Source: Chryseobacterium vrystaatense
Lineage (GTDB): Bacteria > Bacteroidota > Bacteroidia > Flavobacteriales > Weeksellaceae
NCBI RefSeq assembly: GCF_000737765.1
Contig: NZ_JPRI01000005.1
Coordinates: forward strand, 248,001 to 312,000
DNA length: 64,000 nt
Direction: 5' to 3'
Shown here piece by piece: positions 17,494 to 25,433 of this stretch. How positions within the stretch are numbered: the first letter of the stretch is position 1; each line of letters starts with the position of its first letter. The position numbers and the translations under genes are program-made. The notes below the pieces were generated by a model that was not told where the DNA came from, did not search any database, and saw nothing but the letters and a program-made list of their open reading frames with translations.

Positions 17494-18780
17494 ATGTCAA
17501 CTTACGTAGTTGTAGGTCTTCAATATGGAGATGAAGGTAAAGGAAAAATCACGGATGTTTTATCAGCTAAATCGGATTATGTGGTTCGTTTCCAAGGTGG
17601 AGACAACGCTGGTCACACGGTTTATGTAGGTGAAGAGAAATTTGTTTTGCACCTTCTCCCTTCAGGAGTTCTACAGTGCAAAGGGAAGTGTATCATTGCA
17701 AACGGTGTAGTGGTAAACCCAAAATCTTTCATTAAAGAGGTTGGACAGATTGAGAGCAAAGGTTTGAAAACTGACCACATTTTTATCAGCAGAAGAGCGC
17801 ATGTGATCATGCCTTACCACATTCTTTTGGATACTTACCGTGAAGAAGAACACGGAGGAACACAAATCGGTACTACTAAAAAAGGAATCGGACCTTGCTA
17901 TGAAGATAAAATTTCAAGAGTAGGGATCAGAATGATCGACCTTTTAAATCCTGAGATTTTAAGAGACAAAATTGAGAAAAACTTAAAAATTAAAAACTCT
18001 CTTTTCGAAAAATATTACGGAAAACCGACTTTAGACGTTGAAGAAATCTACAACGAGTTTTTAGAGCTTGGAAAACAGCTTCAGGACAGAATTGTTGATA
18101 CTGAAGTTGAATTGAACGAAGCGATAAGAGACGGTAAAAACGTTCTTTTTGAAGGAGCTCAGGCATTAATGCTTGATATCGATTTCGGAACATATCCGTA
18201 TGTAACTTCATCTTCTCCATCTACAGGAGGAGTTTGTACAGGAGCAGGAGTTCCGCCAACATCACTTCAAAATCTTATAGGAGTTGCCAAGGCATACTGC
18301 ACAAGAGTAGGAAACGGACCTTTCCCATCTGAACTGGATAATGAATTGGGAGAAAAAATCAGACAGATCGGTGGTGAATTTGGAGCTACAACAGGAAGAC
18401 CAAGAAGAACAGGCTGGTTAGACCTTGTTTCTTTGAAGCACGCTTGTATGATCAACGGGATCAATAACCTTGTTATTACTAAATTAGACGTTCTTACAGG
18501 AATTGAAAACCTGAAGATTGTAACTCATTATAAAACAGAAGACGGAAAAATCATCGATTATTTCACTTCTTCAACAGAAAAATTATACAACTACGAGCCA
18601 ATCTATCAGGATCTACCGGGATGGAACGAAGATCTTACAAAAGTAAGAAGCTACGACGAACTTCCTGATAATGCTCAGAAATATATTGAATTCATCGAGA
18701 AATATCTTGGAATCAACGTATACTTAGTTTCTGTTGGACCTGAAAGAAGTCAGAACATCATCAGAAAAGAATTATTCTAA
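17494..18780 (+). CDS. purA: Adenylosuccinate synthetase
   Basis: First committed step from IMP to AMP: IMP + Asp + GTP to adenylosuccinate. The 428-residue protein begins with the GTP-binding loop GLQYGDEGKGKITD (residues 8-21). It continues with FQGGDNAGHTV, the IMP-binding GTTKKGIGPCYEDK near residue 127, the Arg-rich TRVGNGPFPSEL and GATTGRPRRTGWLD near residue 300 (Asp-binding loop), and TKLDVLTG (guanine specificity). The length is standard. It is monocistronic, with its own promoter and terminator, and away from the other pur genes. Confidence 0.97.
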   Translation: MSTYVVVGLQYGDEGKGKITDVLSAKSDYVVRFQGGDNAGHTVYVGEEKFVLHLLPSGVLQCKGKCIIANGVVVNPKSFIKEVGQIESKGLKTDHIFISRRAHVIMPYHILLDTYREEEHGGTQIGTTKKGIGPCYEDKISRVGIRMIDLLNPEILRDKIEKNLKIKNSLFEKYYGKPTLDVEEIYNEFLELGKQLQDRIVDTEVELNEAIRDGKNVLFEGAQALMLDIDFGTYPYVTSSSPSTGGVCTGAGVPPTSLQNLIGVAKAYCTRVGNGPFPSELDNELGEKIRQIGGEFGATTGRPRRTGWLDLVSLKHACMINGINNLVITKLDVLTGIENLKIVTHYKTEDGKIIDYFTSSTEKLYNYEPIYQDLPGWNEDLTKVRSYDELPDNAQKYIEFIEKYLGINVYLVSVGPERSQNIIRKELF

Positions 18781-18803
18781 TAACTTGAATAAGATAAAAT
18801 AGA

Positions 18804-18836
18804 AAAGAGACTGTCGAAAGACAGTCTCTTTTTTTA
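18804..18836 (+). terminator. Terminator after purA
   Basis: Perfect 12-bp stem AAAGAGACTGTC / GACAGTCTCTTT with a GAAA loop and a T run. Confidence 0.93.
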
Positions 18837-18853
18837 TAGTTAAAAATTGAATT

Positions 18854-19936
18854 TTATCCCTCTGTTACTACAGCATCTCTATATCCGTCTTCTTCTTTAC
18901 CTTCCTGTATCATTTCTTCTGCCTCTTCTTTTTCTTCGGCGGTAGCCTCTTCTACCTTTTCTTCCTGCTCATCATTATGGTGGTCAATGAAAAATTCACA
19001 ATAGACAGGTAGATGGTCTGAACCGAAATTTTCCAGGGTTTTAAGCTCTTTAATGAAAATATCTTCACTATGAAACATCAGGTCAATCGGAAATCTAAGG
19101 AGAAGATATTTCGCGTGAAACGTAGATACAAAAGAATGTCCGATTCGTGGATCGATCAGATGACTTGTTTTTCTAAATAATATAGAAGATTTTGACCATG
19201 CCACATTATTAAAATCTCCAACAACAATGACAGGTTCTTTTAGATCTTTTACCCTTTTTGCGGCACTTAATAAGTCGCCATCCCTTTCTTTTGAAGTTTC
19301 CTCTTCGGTAGGACTGGGTGGGGGCGGATGGACTCCGAAAAATACAAACGAAAAACCGTCTTTCGTTTTCAGATGAACTTCAATGCTTGGAATATCATCA
19401 GCTACAAAATAATGGGTCTGTGCGCTTTTGATCTCAAGTTGAGAATAAAAGTGCATCCCATAGGTATTTTCAAGCGTCACTTTATGATGGAAGGGATAAT
19501 CTTTTTCAAGCACGCTCAATGCCTGTTCCCAATCCCCATTACTTTCCATGGTCATAAAGACTTCCGGTTTGTATTTTTGAATCAGCTGAATAAACCGGTT
19601 ATATTCCTTATTAAACTGATAGACATTAGCAGAGATAAAATGCAGTTTTTGAGAAGACTGATTCTGTTGTTTGTGTTTTTTTACCGGGTACAGCGGAGTG
19701 TATTTTATAAGAGTAACGCCATGATGAACGAACAATACCAGCAAAAGTCCCTGTCCATACCAAAAATAGTGAGGATGATCAATTAAAAGACCTATAATAA
19801 AAGTAATGACAACAACATAAGTTATCTGAATTTTTCCGAATTCAGGAACTCTGAATATCCAATGAGCGTTTTGAATTTTAGGCAGTATCGTTAGCACGAT
19901 CAGTAATGCAATCAAAAACAAATAAATTCCCCACAT
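18854..19936 (-). CDS. Membrane-anchored endonuclease/exonuclease/phosphatase (EEP) protein
   Basis: 360-residue protein with two or three N-terminal membrane segments (residues about 1-80), then an EEP domain: LHFISANVYQFN (Asn ligand), VFMTMESNGDW (Glu ligand), FFGVHPPPPSPTEEE, VIVVGDFNNVAWS (GDFN) and a final SDHLPVYCEF (Asp-His pair). The catalytic set is complete. Substrates of the family range from DNA to phospholipids and phosphoinositides; an external or envelope substrate seems likely from topology. The last 35 residues are extremely Glu-rich and probably disordered. Confidence 0.85.
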   Translation of the reverse strand: MWGIYLFLIALLIVLTILPKIQNAHWIFRVPEFGKIQITYVVVITFIIGLLIDHPHYFWYGQGLLLVLFVHHGVTLIKYTPLYPVKKHKQQNQSSQKLHFISANVYQFNKEYNRFIQLIQKYKPEVFMTMESNGDWEQALSVLEKDYPFHHKVTLENTYGMHFYSQLEIKSAQTHYFVADDIPSIEVHLKTKDGFSFVFFGVHPPPPSPTEEETSKERDGDLLSAAKRVKDLKEPVIVVGDFNNVAWSKSSILFRKTSHLIDPRIGHSFVSTFHAKYLLLRFPIDLMFHSEDIFIKELKTLENFGSDHLPVYCEFFIDHHNDEQEEKVEEATAEEKEEAEEMIQEGKEEDGYRDAVVTEG

Positions 19937-20058
19937 AATTTTAAATAAACAGGTAAAAATAATCTATTTCTAAAGAATGCAGCTCAATTCACTTTGTAAA
20001 TTTTAATTGTTTACCATATTTTTCCTACTTTTATTGGATCAGATTAATTGATATTACT

Positions 20059-20499
20059 ATGAATAAACTTGCCATCGCGACTTTACTGTTCAGTACTTTC
20101 TGTTTCGGACAGCAGAATCAGGAAATTGAGAAACCGATCCGTAATCTGTTCTTAGGAATGAAGAATGCCGATCCTGAGTTGATGAAATCTGCTTTTGCAG
20201 AGAATGCTATTTTGCAGAGTATTTCTAAAGACGGAACGGTGAAGAATGAAAATGTACAGGAGTTCATTGCTTCTGTTTCCAAATTTTCAAAAGATGATCT
20301 GGATGAAAAAATTATCATTGATGCTATTCACTCTGACGGAGGACTTGCGAGTGTTTTTACCCCTTATTCTTTTTATTTTAAAGGAAAGTTTTCACATTGT
20401 GGGGCGAACAGTTTTCAGTTGGTGAAACAGCAGAATGACTGGAAAATTCAATATATCATTGATACAAGAAGAAAAGAAAACTGCAGAGCGATAAAATAA
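20059..20499 (+). CDS. NTF2-like (SnoaL/lumazine-binding type) secreted protein
   Basis: 146-residue protein with a short signal peptide (MNKLAIATLLFSTFCFGQ, cut before QNQEI). The mature part has the NTF2-like cone-fold pattern: IEKPIRNLFLGMKNADPELMKSAFAENAILQSIS, a long helix, then strands ending VKQQNDWKIQYIIDTRRKE. No catalytic residues can be assigned. Such proteins are common, functionally undefined periplasmic proteins in flavobacteria. The gene stands alone between a - strand gene and the glyoxalase-like gene. Confidence 0.75.
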   Translation: MNKLAIATLLFSTFCFGQQNQEIEKPIRNLFLGMKNADPELMKSAFAENAILQSISKDGTVKNENVQEFIASVSKFSKDDLDEKIIIDAIHSDGGLASVFTPYSFYFKGKFSHCGANSFQLVKQQNDWKIQYIIDTRRKENCRAIK

Positions 20500-20573
20500 T
20501 GACGAATAGAAATCTGATTTTCGGCTTTGACATTCCGTCAAAAGCTGTGAACAGGAAAAAATAAGATTATACA

Positions 20574-20951
20574 ATGAAGATCCATCACATTGCTATCATA
20601 TGTTCAGAGTATGAGGTGTCAAAGAAATTCTATACTGAAATTCTAGGTTTGAATATAATTAGGGAAGTATACCGTGAAGAAAGACAGTCTTACAAGCTTG
20701 ATCTGGCGATCGGAGACCATTACGTTATCGAACTGTTCTCATTTCCAGATCCTCCTGCCAGGCCATCCCGACCCGAATCATGTGGTTTAAGACATCTTGC
20801 TTTTTCTGTGGAAAATGTTGGAACCAAAAGAGAAGAGCTCATAGCGAAAGGCCTTATCTGTGAAGCCATCCGCATCGATGAATATACCGGAAAAGAGTTT
20901 TTCTTTACCCAGGATCCTGATCAGCTTCCACTGGAATTTTATGAAATGTAA
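20574..20951 (+). CDS. Glyoxalase/VOC family protein, YaeR (SMU1112c) type
   Basis: 125-residue VOC-fold metalloprotein of the YaeR/gloA2 group. It starts MKIHHIAIICSEYEVSKKFYTEILG (metal-ligand His and the standard VOC opening). It continues LDLAIGDHYVIELFSFPDPPARPSRPESCGLRHLAFSVE, in which ELFSFPDPPxRPSxPEACGLRHLAF is the signature of this subgroup, and ends GKEFFFTQDPDQLPLEFYE with the last Glu ligand. Proposed as glyoxalase-like; the true substrate is not established. It is convergent with the DUF1634 gene, only 3 nt apart. Confidence 0.9.
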   Translation: MKIHHIAIICSEYEVSKKFYTEILGLNIIREVYREERQSYKLDLAIGDHYVIELFSFPDPPARPSRPESCGLRHLAFSVENVGTKREELIAKGLICEAIRIDEYTGKEFFFTQDPDQLPLEFYEM

Positions 20952-20954
20952 AAA

Positions 20955-21338
20955 TTAGTGAGCGTAACCAGTAAAAAAGCTGATTGCCATAATCACAAGA
21001 ACAATAGAGGAAATGACTACATACACGTAGTCTTTTTCTTTTAAGTACCCGATCAGAGCGAAAATAATTCTTACCAAAGGGGTAAAGATCAGCAATAGAA
21101 TTCCCAGCTGGATGATGGCCATACCTTCTCCTTTGCATAAAGAGCTCCAGAACATTCCCCAAACTTTTTCAGAAGAGGAACCCATATCAAGGGAAGAATA
21201 TTTTTTAGGCATCTCAAAACCTTCCACAAAGAGCTTGATGAAACCTACCAATGACGTTATCACCGATAAAATAACACCCAGCCTCAAAAGATTTCCTACC
21301 GAACGGTTCAGATCTACATCTGTAAAATTCTTTTTCAT
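20955..21338 (-). CDS. DUF1634 membrane protein
   Basis: 127-residue protein with three membrane segments (RSVGNLLRLGVILSVITSLVGF; EGMAIIQLGILLLIFTPLVRIIFAL; YVYVVISSIVLVIMAISFFTG), matching DUF1634. The pattern IQLGILLLIFTPLVRIIFAL is characteristic. These genes are habitually paired with TauE/SafE-type transporters. That is the case here: the start codon overlaps the transporter stop (TAATG). A subunit or partner role in the same transport process is inferred. Confidence 0.88.
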   Translation of the reverse strand: MKKNFTDVDLNRSVGNLLRLGVILSVITSLVGFIKLFVEGFEMPKKYSSLDMGSSSEKVWGMFWSSLCKGEGMAIIQLGILLLIFTPLVRIIFALIGYLKEKDYVYVVISSIVLVIMAISFFTGYAH

Positions 21339-22168
21339 TATCTGAAACTTTTATTGATACCGTTATACATCATATATACTGATAAAATGGTGATCACAAT
21401 CGCAAAGAAAACTTTTAATTTCTTCGTTTTGGATACCATCAGTGTTTTAGATCCAATAAAGCTTCCTACTACCACACCGATAAGTACCGGAGCTACGATC
21501 ACAGGAATAATTTCTCCTCTCTGAAAATAAATAAGGGCACTGGCAACAGCTGTGACACCGATCATAAAGTTACTCGTCGTTGTAGAAACTTTAAATGGCA
21601 GTTTCATCATATTATCCATAGCCAATACTTTAAGAGCACCGGAACCGATTCCCAAAAGTCCAGACATGGCACCTGCAAACATCATCATTAAAAATCCGGG
21701 AACTGTATTTCTTGCAGAATAGCTTTTTAAAACTCCTTTGTCCGGAAAAGTACCGTACAGTTTCAGTTTTTCTTCCAGACTTCCTTTAATTAAAGGCTCC
21801 TGATGATCGGGTTTTCCTTTAAGATTTAAAACAACAGTTAATAGAAGGATACTTGCAAAGATGATCCCGATGGTATTGGGATTAAGCATTCCGGAAAGTA
21901 AAGCTCCCATAATAGCGCCTGCAGTAGTTCCGATTTCCAGAAACATCCCTATCCGCATATTGGTAAAGCCTTCTTTTACAAAAGCTACCGCAGCACCGGA
22001 AGAAGTTCCGATTACAGAAATTAAAGAAGCACCGATTGCATAATGCATAGGAACGCCGAAACCCAGCGTCAATAAAGGAATAATGATAACTCCTCCTCCC
22101 AAACCCGTAAGTGAACCTAAAAGACCGGCTGAAACCGCGCCGAGGAACAGAATAATGATTTCTGACAT
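21338..22168 (-). CDS. TauE/SafE-family anion permease
   Basis: 276-residue membrane protein of the TSUP (TauE/SafE, DUF81) family, which exports or imports small sulfur- or carbon-containing anions. It shows the duplicated family motif: GLLGSLTGLGGGVIIIPLLTLGFG near residue 15 and SGLLGIGSGALKVLAMD near residue 165, with about eight membrane segments. The substrate cannot be read from sequence. It is translated from an apparently leaderless transcript (-7 box ends 4 nt before the ATG) and coupled to the DUF1634 gene. Confidence 0.9.
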   Translation of the reverse strand: MSEIIILFLGAVSAGLLGSLTGLGGGVIIIPLLTLGFGVPMHYAIGASLISVIGTSSGAAVAFVKEGFTNMRIGMFLEIGTTAGAIMGALLSGMLNPNTIGIIFASILLLTVVLNLKGKPDHQEPLIKGSLEEKLKLYGTFPDKGVLKSYSARNTVPGFLMMMFAGAMSGLLGIGSGALKVLAMDNMMKLPFKVSTTTSNFMIGVTAVASALIYFQRGEIIPVIVAPVLIGVVVGSFIGSKTLMVSKTKKLKVFFAIVITILSVYMMYNGINKSFR

Positions 22169-22172
22169 GCTA

Positions 22173-22204
22173 CAAATATAAAACTATTGCCGTACTCTGC
22201 CAAA
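22173..22204 (-). promoter_or_regulatory. TauE/SafE gene promoter, leaderless type
   Basis: On the - strand TTTG (22204-22201), 20 nt, TATATTTG (22180-22173). The ATG at 22168 begins only 4 nt after the -7 box. Confidence 0.7.
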
Positions 22205-22228
22205 CGTTTAAAAAAGATAAATTTGACG

Positions 22229-22236
22229 TATTTTTG
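22229..22236 (+). promoter_or_regulatory. -7 promoter element of the DUF1543 gene, leaderless type
   Basis: TATTTTTG ends 5 nt before the ATG at 22242. It is divergent from the TauE promoter. Confidence 0.6.
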
Positions 22237-22241
22237 CAGAC

Positions 22242-22805
22242 ATGAAAAGTGAAATGAAATTATTTTATATCATTCTCGGTGCAACGCCCAAGGGCAGGAA
22301 TATCGAGCAGCATGACGTTTTTTTCGGGATCGCAGAAAATCTTAAAGATCTCGTTCCCGATATGAAGGATTTCTGGAAAGAAGCCGAAGGAAAGATCCAT
22401 TTAGACTGCCATCAGGAAGTGAAATTCGCAGACGGATATGAGGTAAAGATTGTTGAAAAGACAGATCAGCCATCCGAAAAACAATTGTATTTTCTTAATT
22501 TAGGGGGATATAAAAAAGGTTTTTTTGAAGAATTTCATGAACAGCATTTGATGGTAGGAACATCAATGGGAGAGATCATCAAAAGGGCAAAAGCCACAGA
22601 GTTTTATGCAACGATGGGTTTTGAAGGAGCGGTGAGCCATGTTGATGATAAACACGGTGTAGATATCGACGATATTTTCAACGTTAATGATATCCTTCCT
22701 GAAAAGATGAAAGAAAAATATTCCATTATTCTGACCAAATCTGATGCGGAAGATCAGAAGAACCCAATGGGACTGGGATATTTGAAGATTGATAAGATCC
22801 AATAA
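22242..22805 (+). CDS. DUF1543 protein
   Basis: 187-residue soluble protein of the DUF1543 family. It starts with MKLFYIILGATPKGRNIEQHDVFFGIAENLKDLVPDMKDFW (the DUF1543 signature is LGATPKGRxIEQHDVFFGI) and has a second similar half, YFLNLGGYKKGFFEEFHEQHLMVG. The two-lobed repeat suggests a pseudo-dimer. The function is unknown. Either the ATG at 22242 or the one at 22251 fits; the first is closer to the promoter. It is followed by purK 42 nt downstream, probably on the same transcript. Confidence 0.82.
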   Translation: MKSEMKLFYIILGATPKGRNIEQHDVFFGIAENLKDLVPDMKDFWKEAEGKIHLDCHQEVKFADGYEVKIVEKTDQPSEKQLYFLNLGGYKKGFFEEFHEQHLMVGTSMGEIIKRAKATEFYATMGFEGAVSHVDDKHGVDIDDIFNVNDILPEKMKEKYSIILTKSDAEDQKNPMGLGYLKIDKIQ

Positions 22806-22847
22806 AGACTTTCCATAAAGAATCTAATAGAAAAAATAAAAGTAAGA

Positions 22848-23960
22848 ATGAAAATAGGAATTTTAGGAGGCGGACAGCTTGGAAGAATGCTGATACAAAG
22901 TGCCCTGAAATACGACGACGAATTTTATACGCTGGATCCGGCCTCAGATGCACCGTGCAACAATATTTCCCATTTTACTCAGGGAAATTTCAACGATTAT
23001 GAAGCCGTACTGAACTTCGGGAAAGATAAAGATGTGATAACGATTGAAATCGAGCATGTCAATGCAGATGCTTTGGCTGAACTTGAAAAGCAGGGTGTAA
23101 AAGTAGTTCCGAATGCAGCGATTATCAAAACAATCCAACAGAAGATCCTTCAGAAAGAATTCTATAAAACCTACGATATTCCAAGCCCTGAATTTCAGGT
23201 GGTATGGAACAGTGACGAAAAGATCATGATGCCGCTGCCGTTTGTGCAGAAAATGAATACAGGGGGGTATGATGGAAAAGGGGTTCAGGTAATAAGAACA
23301 GAAGAGGATTACCAGCACTTGTGGAAAGAGGCTTCAGTAATCGAAAGCCTTGTAGATATCGATAAAGAACTTTCCGTGATCGTTGCCAGGAATGAAAATG
23401 GTGAAACCAAAACTTTTCCGGTAACAGAAATGGTAGCTGATCCAAAGCTGAATTTGTTGGATTTTAATATATGTCCCGTATTTTTAAGTGAAGATATTCA
23501 GAAGCAGATTGATTCTGTTACTGAGAAATTTTTGAATGCTGTCAACTCACCTGGGCTTTTTGCGATCGAACTGTTCCTTGATAAAAATGGAAAAATTTGG
23601 GTGAATGAAACCGCTCCGAGACTGCACAACTCCGGCCACCAAAGCCAGGAAGGAAATGCCAATTCTCAGTTTGAGCAGATGTACCGTGTCGTGAAAAACT
23701 TACCTTTGGCTGATACTGATGCTTTCGGATACAGTGGAATGCTGAATCTGGTAGGAGCAGAAGGGTATGCCGGAAAAGTAATCTATGAAGGGATGGATGA
23801 TGTACTGAAATTTCCGAAGACCTATATCCACTTATATGGAAAGACCGAAACCAAACCCGGGCGAAAAATGGGACATATCAATGTACTGGCAGATTCCAGA
23901 GAAGAGTTGATGGAGAAACTTGTGAAGGTAAAGAGTATGGTGAGAGTAATCGCTGAATAA
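22848..23960 (+). CDS. purK: N5-carboxyaminoimidazole ribonucleotide synthetase
   Basis: De novo purine synthesis: ATP-dependent conversion of AIR + bicarbonate to N5-CAIR, the substrate of PurE. The 370-residue ATP-grasp protein starts MKIGILGGGQLGRML (Rossmann-like preATP-grasp). It has FVQKMNTGGYDGKGVQ near residue 130 (ATP-binding loop), AIELFLDKNGKIWVNETAPRLHNSGHQS (metal-binding Glu/Asn and the PRxHNSGH signature) and a C-terminal GKTETKPGRKMGHINV. The length is normal. purE is about 9 kb downstream rather than adjacent. Confidence 0.96.
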   Translation: MKIGILGGGQLGRMLIQSALKYDDEFYTLDPASDAPCNNISHFTQGNFNDYEAVLNFGKDKDVITIEIEHVNADALAELEKQGVKVVPNAAIIKTIQQKILQKEFYKTYDIPSPEFQVVWNSDEKIMMPLPFVQKMNTGGYDGKGVQVIRTEEDYQHLWKEASVIESLVDIDKELSVIVARNENGETKTFPVTEMVADPKLNLLDFNICPVFLSEDIQKQIDSVTEKFLNAVNSPGLFAIELFLDKNGKIWVNETAPRLHNSGHQSQEGNANSQFEQMYRVVKNLPLADTDAFGYSGMLNLVGAEGYAGKVIYEGMDDVLKFPKTYIHLYGKTETKPGRKMGHINVLADSREELMEKLVKVKSMVRVIAE

Positions 23961-23982
23961 TATTTACATTCAAATAAAGATT

Positions 23983-24014
23983 AAAATAGCTGTAATCATC
24001 ATTACAGCTATTTT
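23983..24014. terminator. Bidirectional terminator between purK and the lipoprotein gene
   Basis: Perfect 14-bp stem AAAATAGCTGTAAT / ATTACAGCTATTTT with loop CATC. It serves purK (+) and the convergent - strand gene. Confidence 0.9.
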
Positions 24015-24037
24015 AATTCATATACCTTTAAACTTAA

Positions 24038-24682
24038 TTACTTAATATCCTTTTCCTCCACTTTTTCAAAAACTTTTTTTTCCTCATTCCAGACAAAAGC
24101 ATGATAATAGACATTTTCATCTTCAGGAGATTCCTTACAGATCCCGGATATAAAAAGTCTGCTCTTCGCATTATAGATTGCCCGGTCTTCTGCAAACAAA
24201 CAGGAGTTCTCCTCACCCAAAGGAAGTCCGTAGATTTTTCCGTCACGGACATCCATCATTAATCCCATAATACAGCTTGCCCCACAGCCAAAAATCACCG
24301 TAATATAGTAGCTGGCGAAATCAGGAGTACCCGATGCATAGGCTTCTTTAATTCTTGTTCTGAAGGTGTAAGCACCGTCATCACTGGAGAAATCCAGTTT
24401 TGCTTTTTTTACGAAATTATAGTTTTTTGAAGAGAATTTATTGAAATCGAAATGATAGGAAATCGCATCAGTTTCGGTTTCGGCTTCTTCAGTTTTTGCA
24501 TTTTCAGGTTCCTTTATAACAGCTGTATCCGTTTTTATTTCTTGTGGAGGTTCAGCTACCACGGTATCAACTGTGACAGGCCGGGCCACTTCATCTCTGA
24601 CGGGTTCTTTTTTTTCTTTGCATGATAATAATGCGAAAGCAATCAGGGGTAGAATTAATGTTTTGATTTTCATGGTTGTCAT
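24038..24682 (-). CDS. Lipoprotein of unknown function
   Basis: About 214 residues. The frame is open to an ATG at 24898, but that start lies deep in the upstream gene. The sequence MKIKTLILPLIAFALLSCKEKK is a clear lipoprotein signal with Cys in LLSC, so the start is the ATG at 24682 (MTTMKIK...) or at 24673. After a Pro/Glu/Thr-rich spacer, the domain contains YYITVIFGCGASCIMGLMMDVRDGKIYGLP, with a Cys-x3-Cys pair and a repeated hydrophobic pattern, then CLFAEDRAIYNAKSRLFISGIC. No family is recognised with confidence. It follows the SH3-domain gene with only 13 nt between. Confidence 0.72.
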   Translation of the reverse strand: MTTMKIKTLILPLIAFALLSCKEKKEPVRDEVARPVTVDTVVAEPPQEIKTDTAVIKEPENAKTEEAETETDAISYHFDFNKFSSKNYNFVKKAKLDFSSDDGAYTFRTRIKEAYASGTPDFASYYITVIFGCGASCIMGLMMDVRDGKIYGLPLGEENSCLFAEDRAIYNAKSRLFISGICKESPEDENVYYHAFVWNEEKKVFEKVEEKDIK

Positions 24683-24695
24683 TTTGATATAAGAA

Positions 24696-25409
24696 TTAGA
24701 AAGGCATAATGACGGTTTTTCCTTTGTATTCACCTTTTTCAATTCTGAATAGAACAGCATATCCTCCGGCTCCGTCCGAGTTGACCATACTAATGTATAA
24801 AGTTTCACTTTTTGAATCAAAATAACACACTGCAAATTCAGTGTTGATATTGAATAAATTTTCAAGTTCTTTTTGAGGAACCTGAAGTGTCTTTCCACCC
24901 ATGTTCACAGAGATTGATTTATAGTGAGTCTGCGGAATAGTTCCATCCGTACCCCAGATCTGTTGACCTTTAAATTGATCTTCAACTTTGTAACCATTAT
25001 ATTGAGTGGTAGAAAAATATTTTTTATTCTCCTTGTAATTAAAAGGTTCAGATTCAATGGTTACGGTCATTTTTTTTGAGTTAAAAACCGCCTTGTTTTC
25101 ACTCACAGAAACAGCAGGAACCGATTCGTAGGATTCTATGTATTGAATTCTTGAACTGTGAATATATCCTGAAAGGGTTTCTCCATTTTTGTCCGTATAA
25201 TCAGTATTAAGCCAATTCTTATTGCCGTCTTCAGGACTAAAAATATAAACAATCTCATCGGAATTGATTTTTCCGACGATGCTGCTTTTCGTATCTGCCT
25301 GCTTTCTCAAATTGACATAGCCGTCTTGATCCACAATCTTTGCAAATTGAGCAATGGAACACTGAAAGCTTAAAGCTGCAGTCAAAAAGATTAGTTTAGT
25401 AGTCTTCAA
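24696..25409 (-). CDS. Secreted protein with bacterial SH3 domain
   Basis: 237-residue protein with a signal peptide (MKTTKLIFLTAALSFQCSIA, mature from QFAKI). It is followed by a bacterial SH3 domain (residues about 25-85: DGYVNLRKQADTKSSIVGKINSDEIVYIFS...GYIHSSRIQYI), which typically binds peptidoglycan or other ligands in the periplasm. The second half ends AVCYFDSKSETLYISMVNSDGAGGYAVLFRIEKGEYKGKTVIMPF, a beta-rich region of unknown role. It lies between the antiporter gene and a lipoprotein gene on the same strand, so it may be part of one envelope operon. Confidence 0.8.
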   Translation of the reverse strand: MKTTKLIFLTAALSFQCSIAQFAKIVDQDGYVNLRKQADTKSSIVGKINSDEIVYIFSPEDGNKNWLNTDYTDKNGETLSGYIHSSRIQYIESYESVPAVSVSENKAVFNSKKMTVTIESEPFNYKENKKYFSTTQYNGYKVEDQFKGQQIWGTDGTIPQTHYKSISVNMGGKTLQVPQKELENLFNINTEFAVCYFDSKSETLYISMVNSDGAGGYAVLFRIEKGEYKGKTVIMPF

Positions 25410-25433
25410 TGGTGGTCTTTAAATTAATTATAA

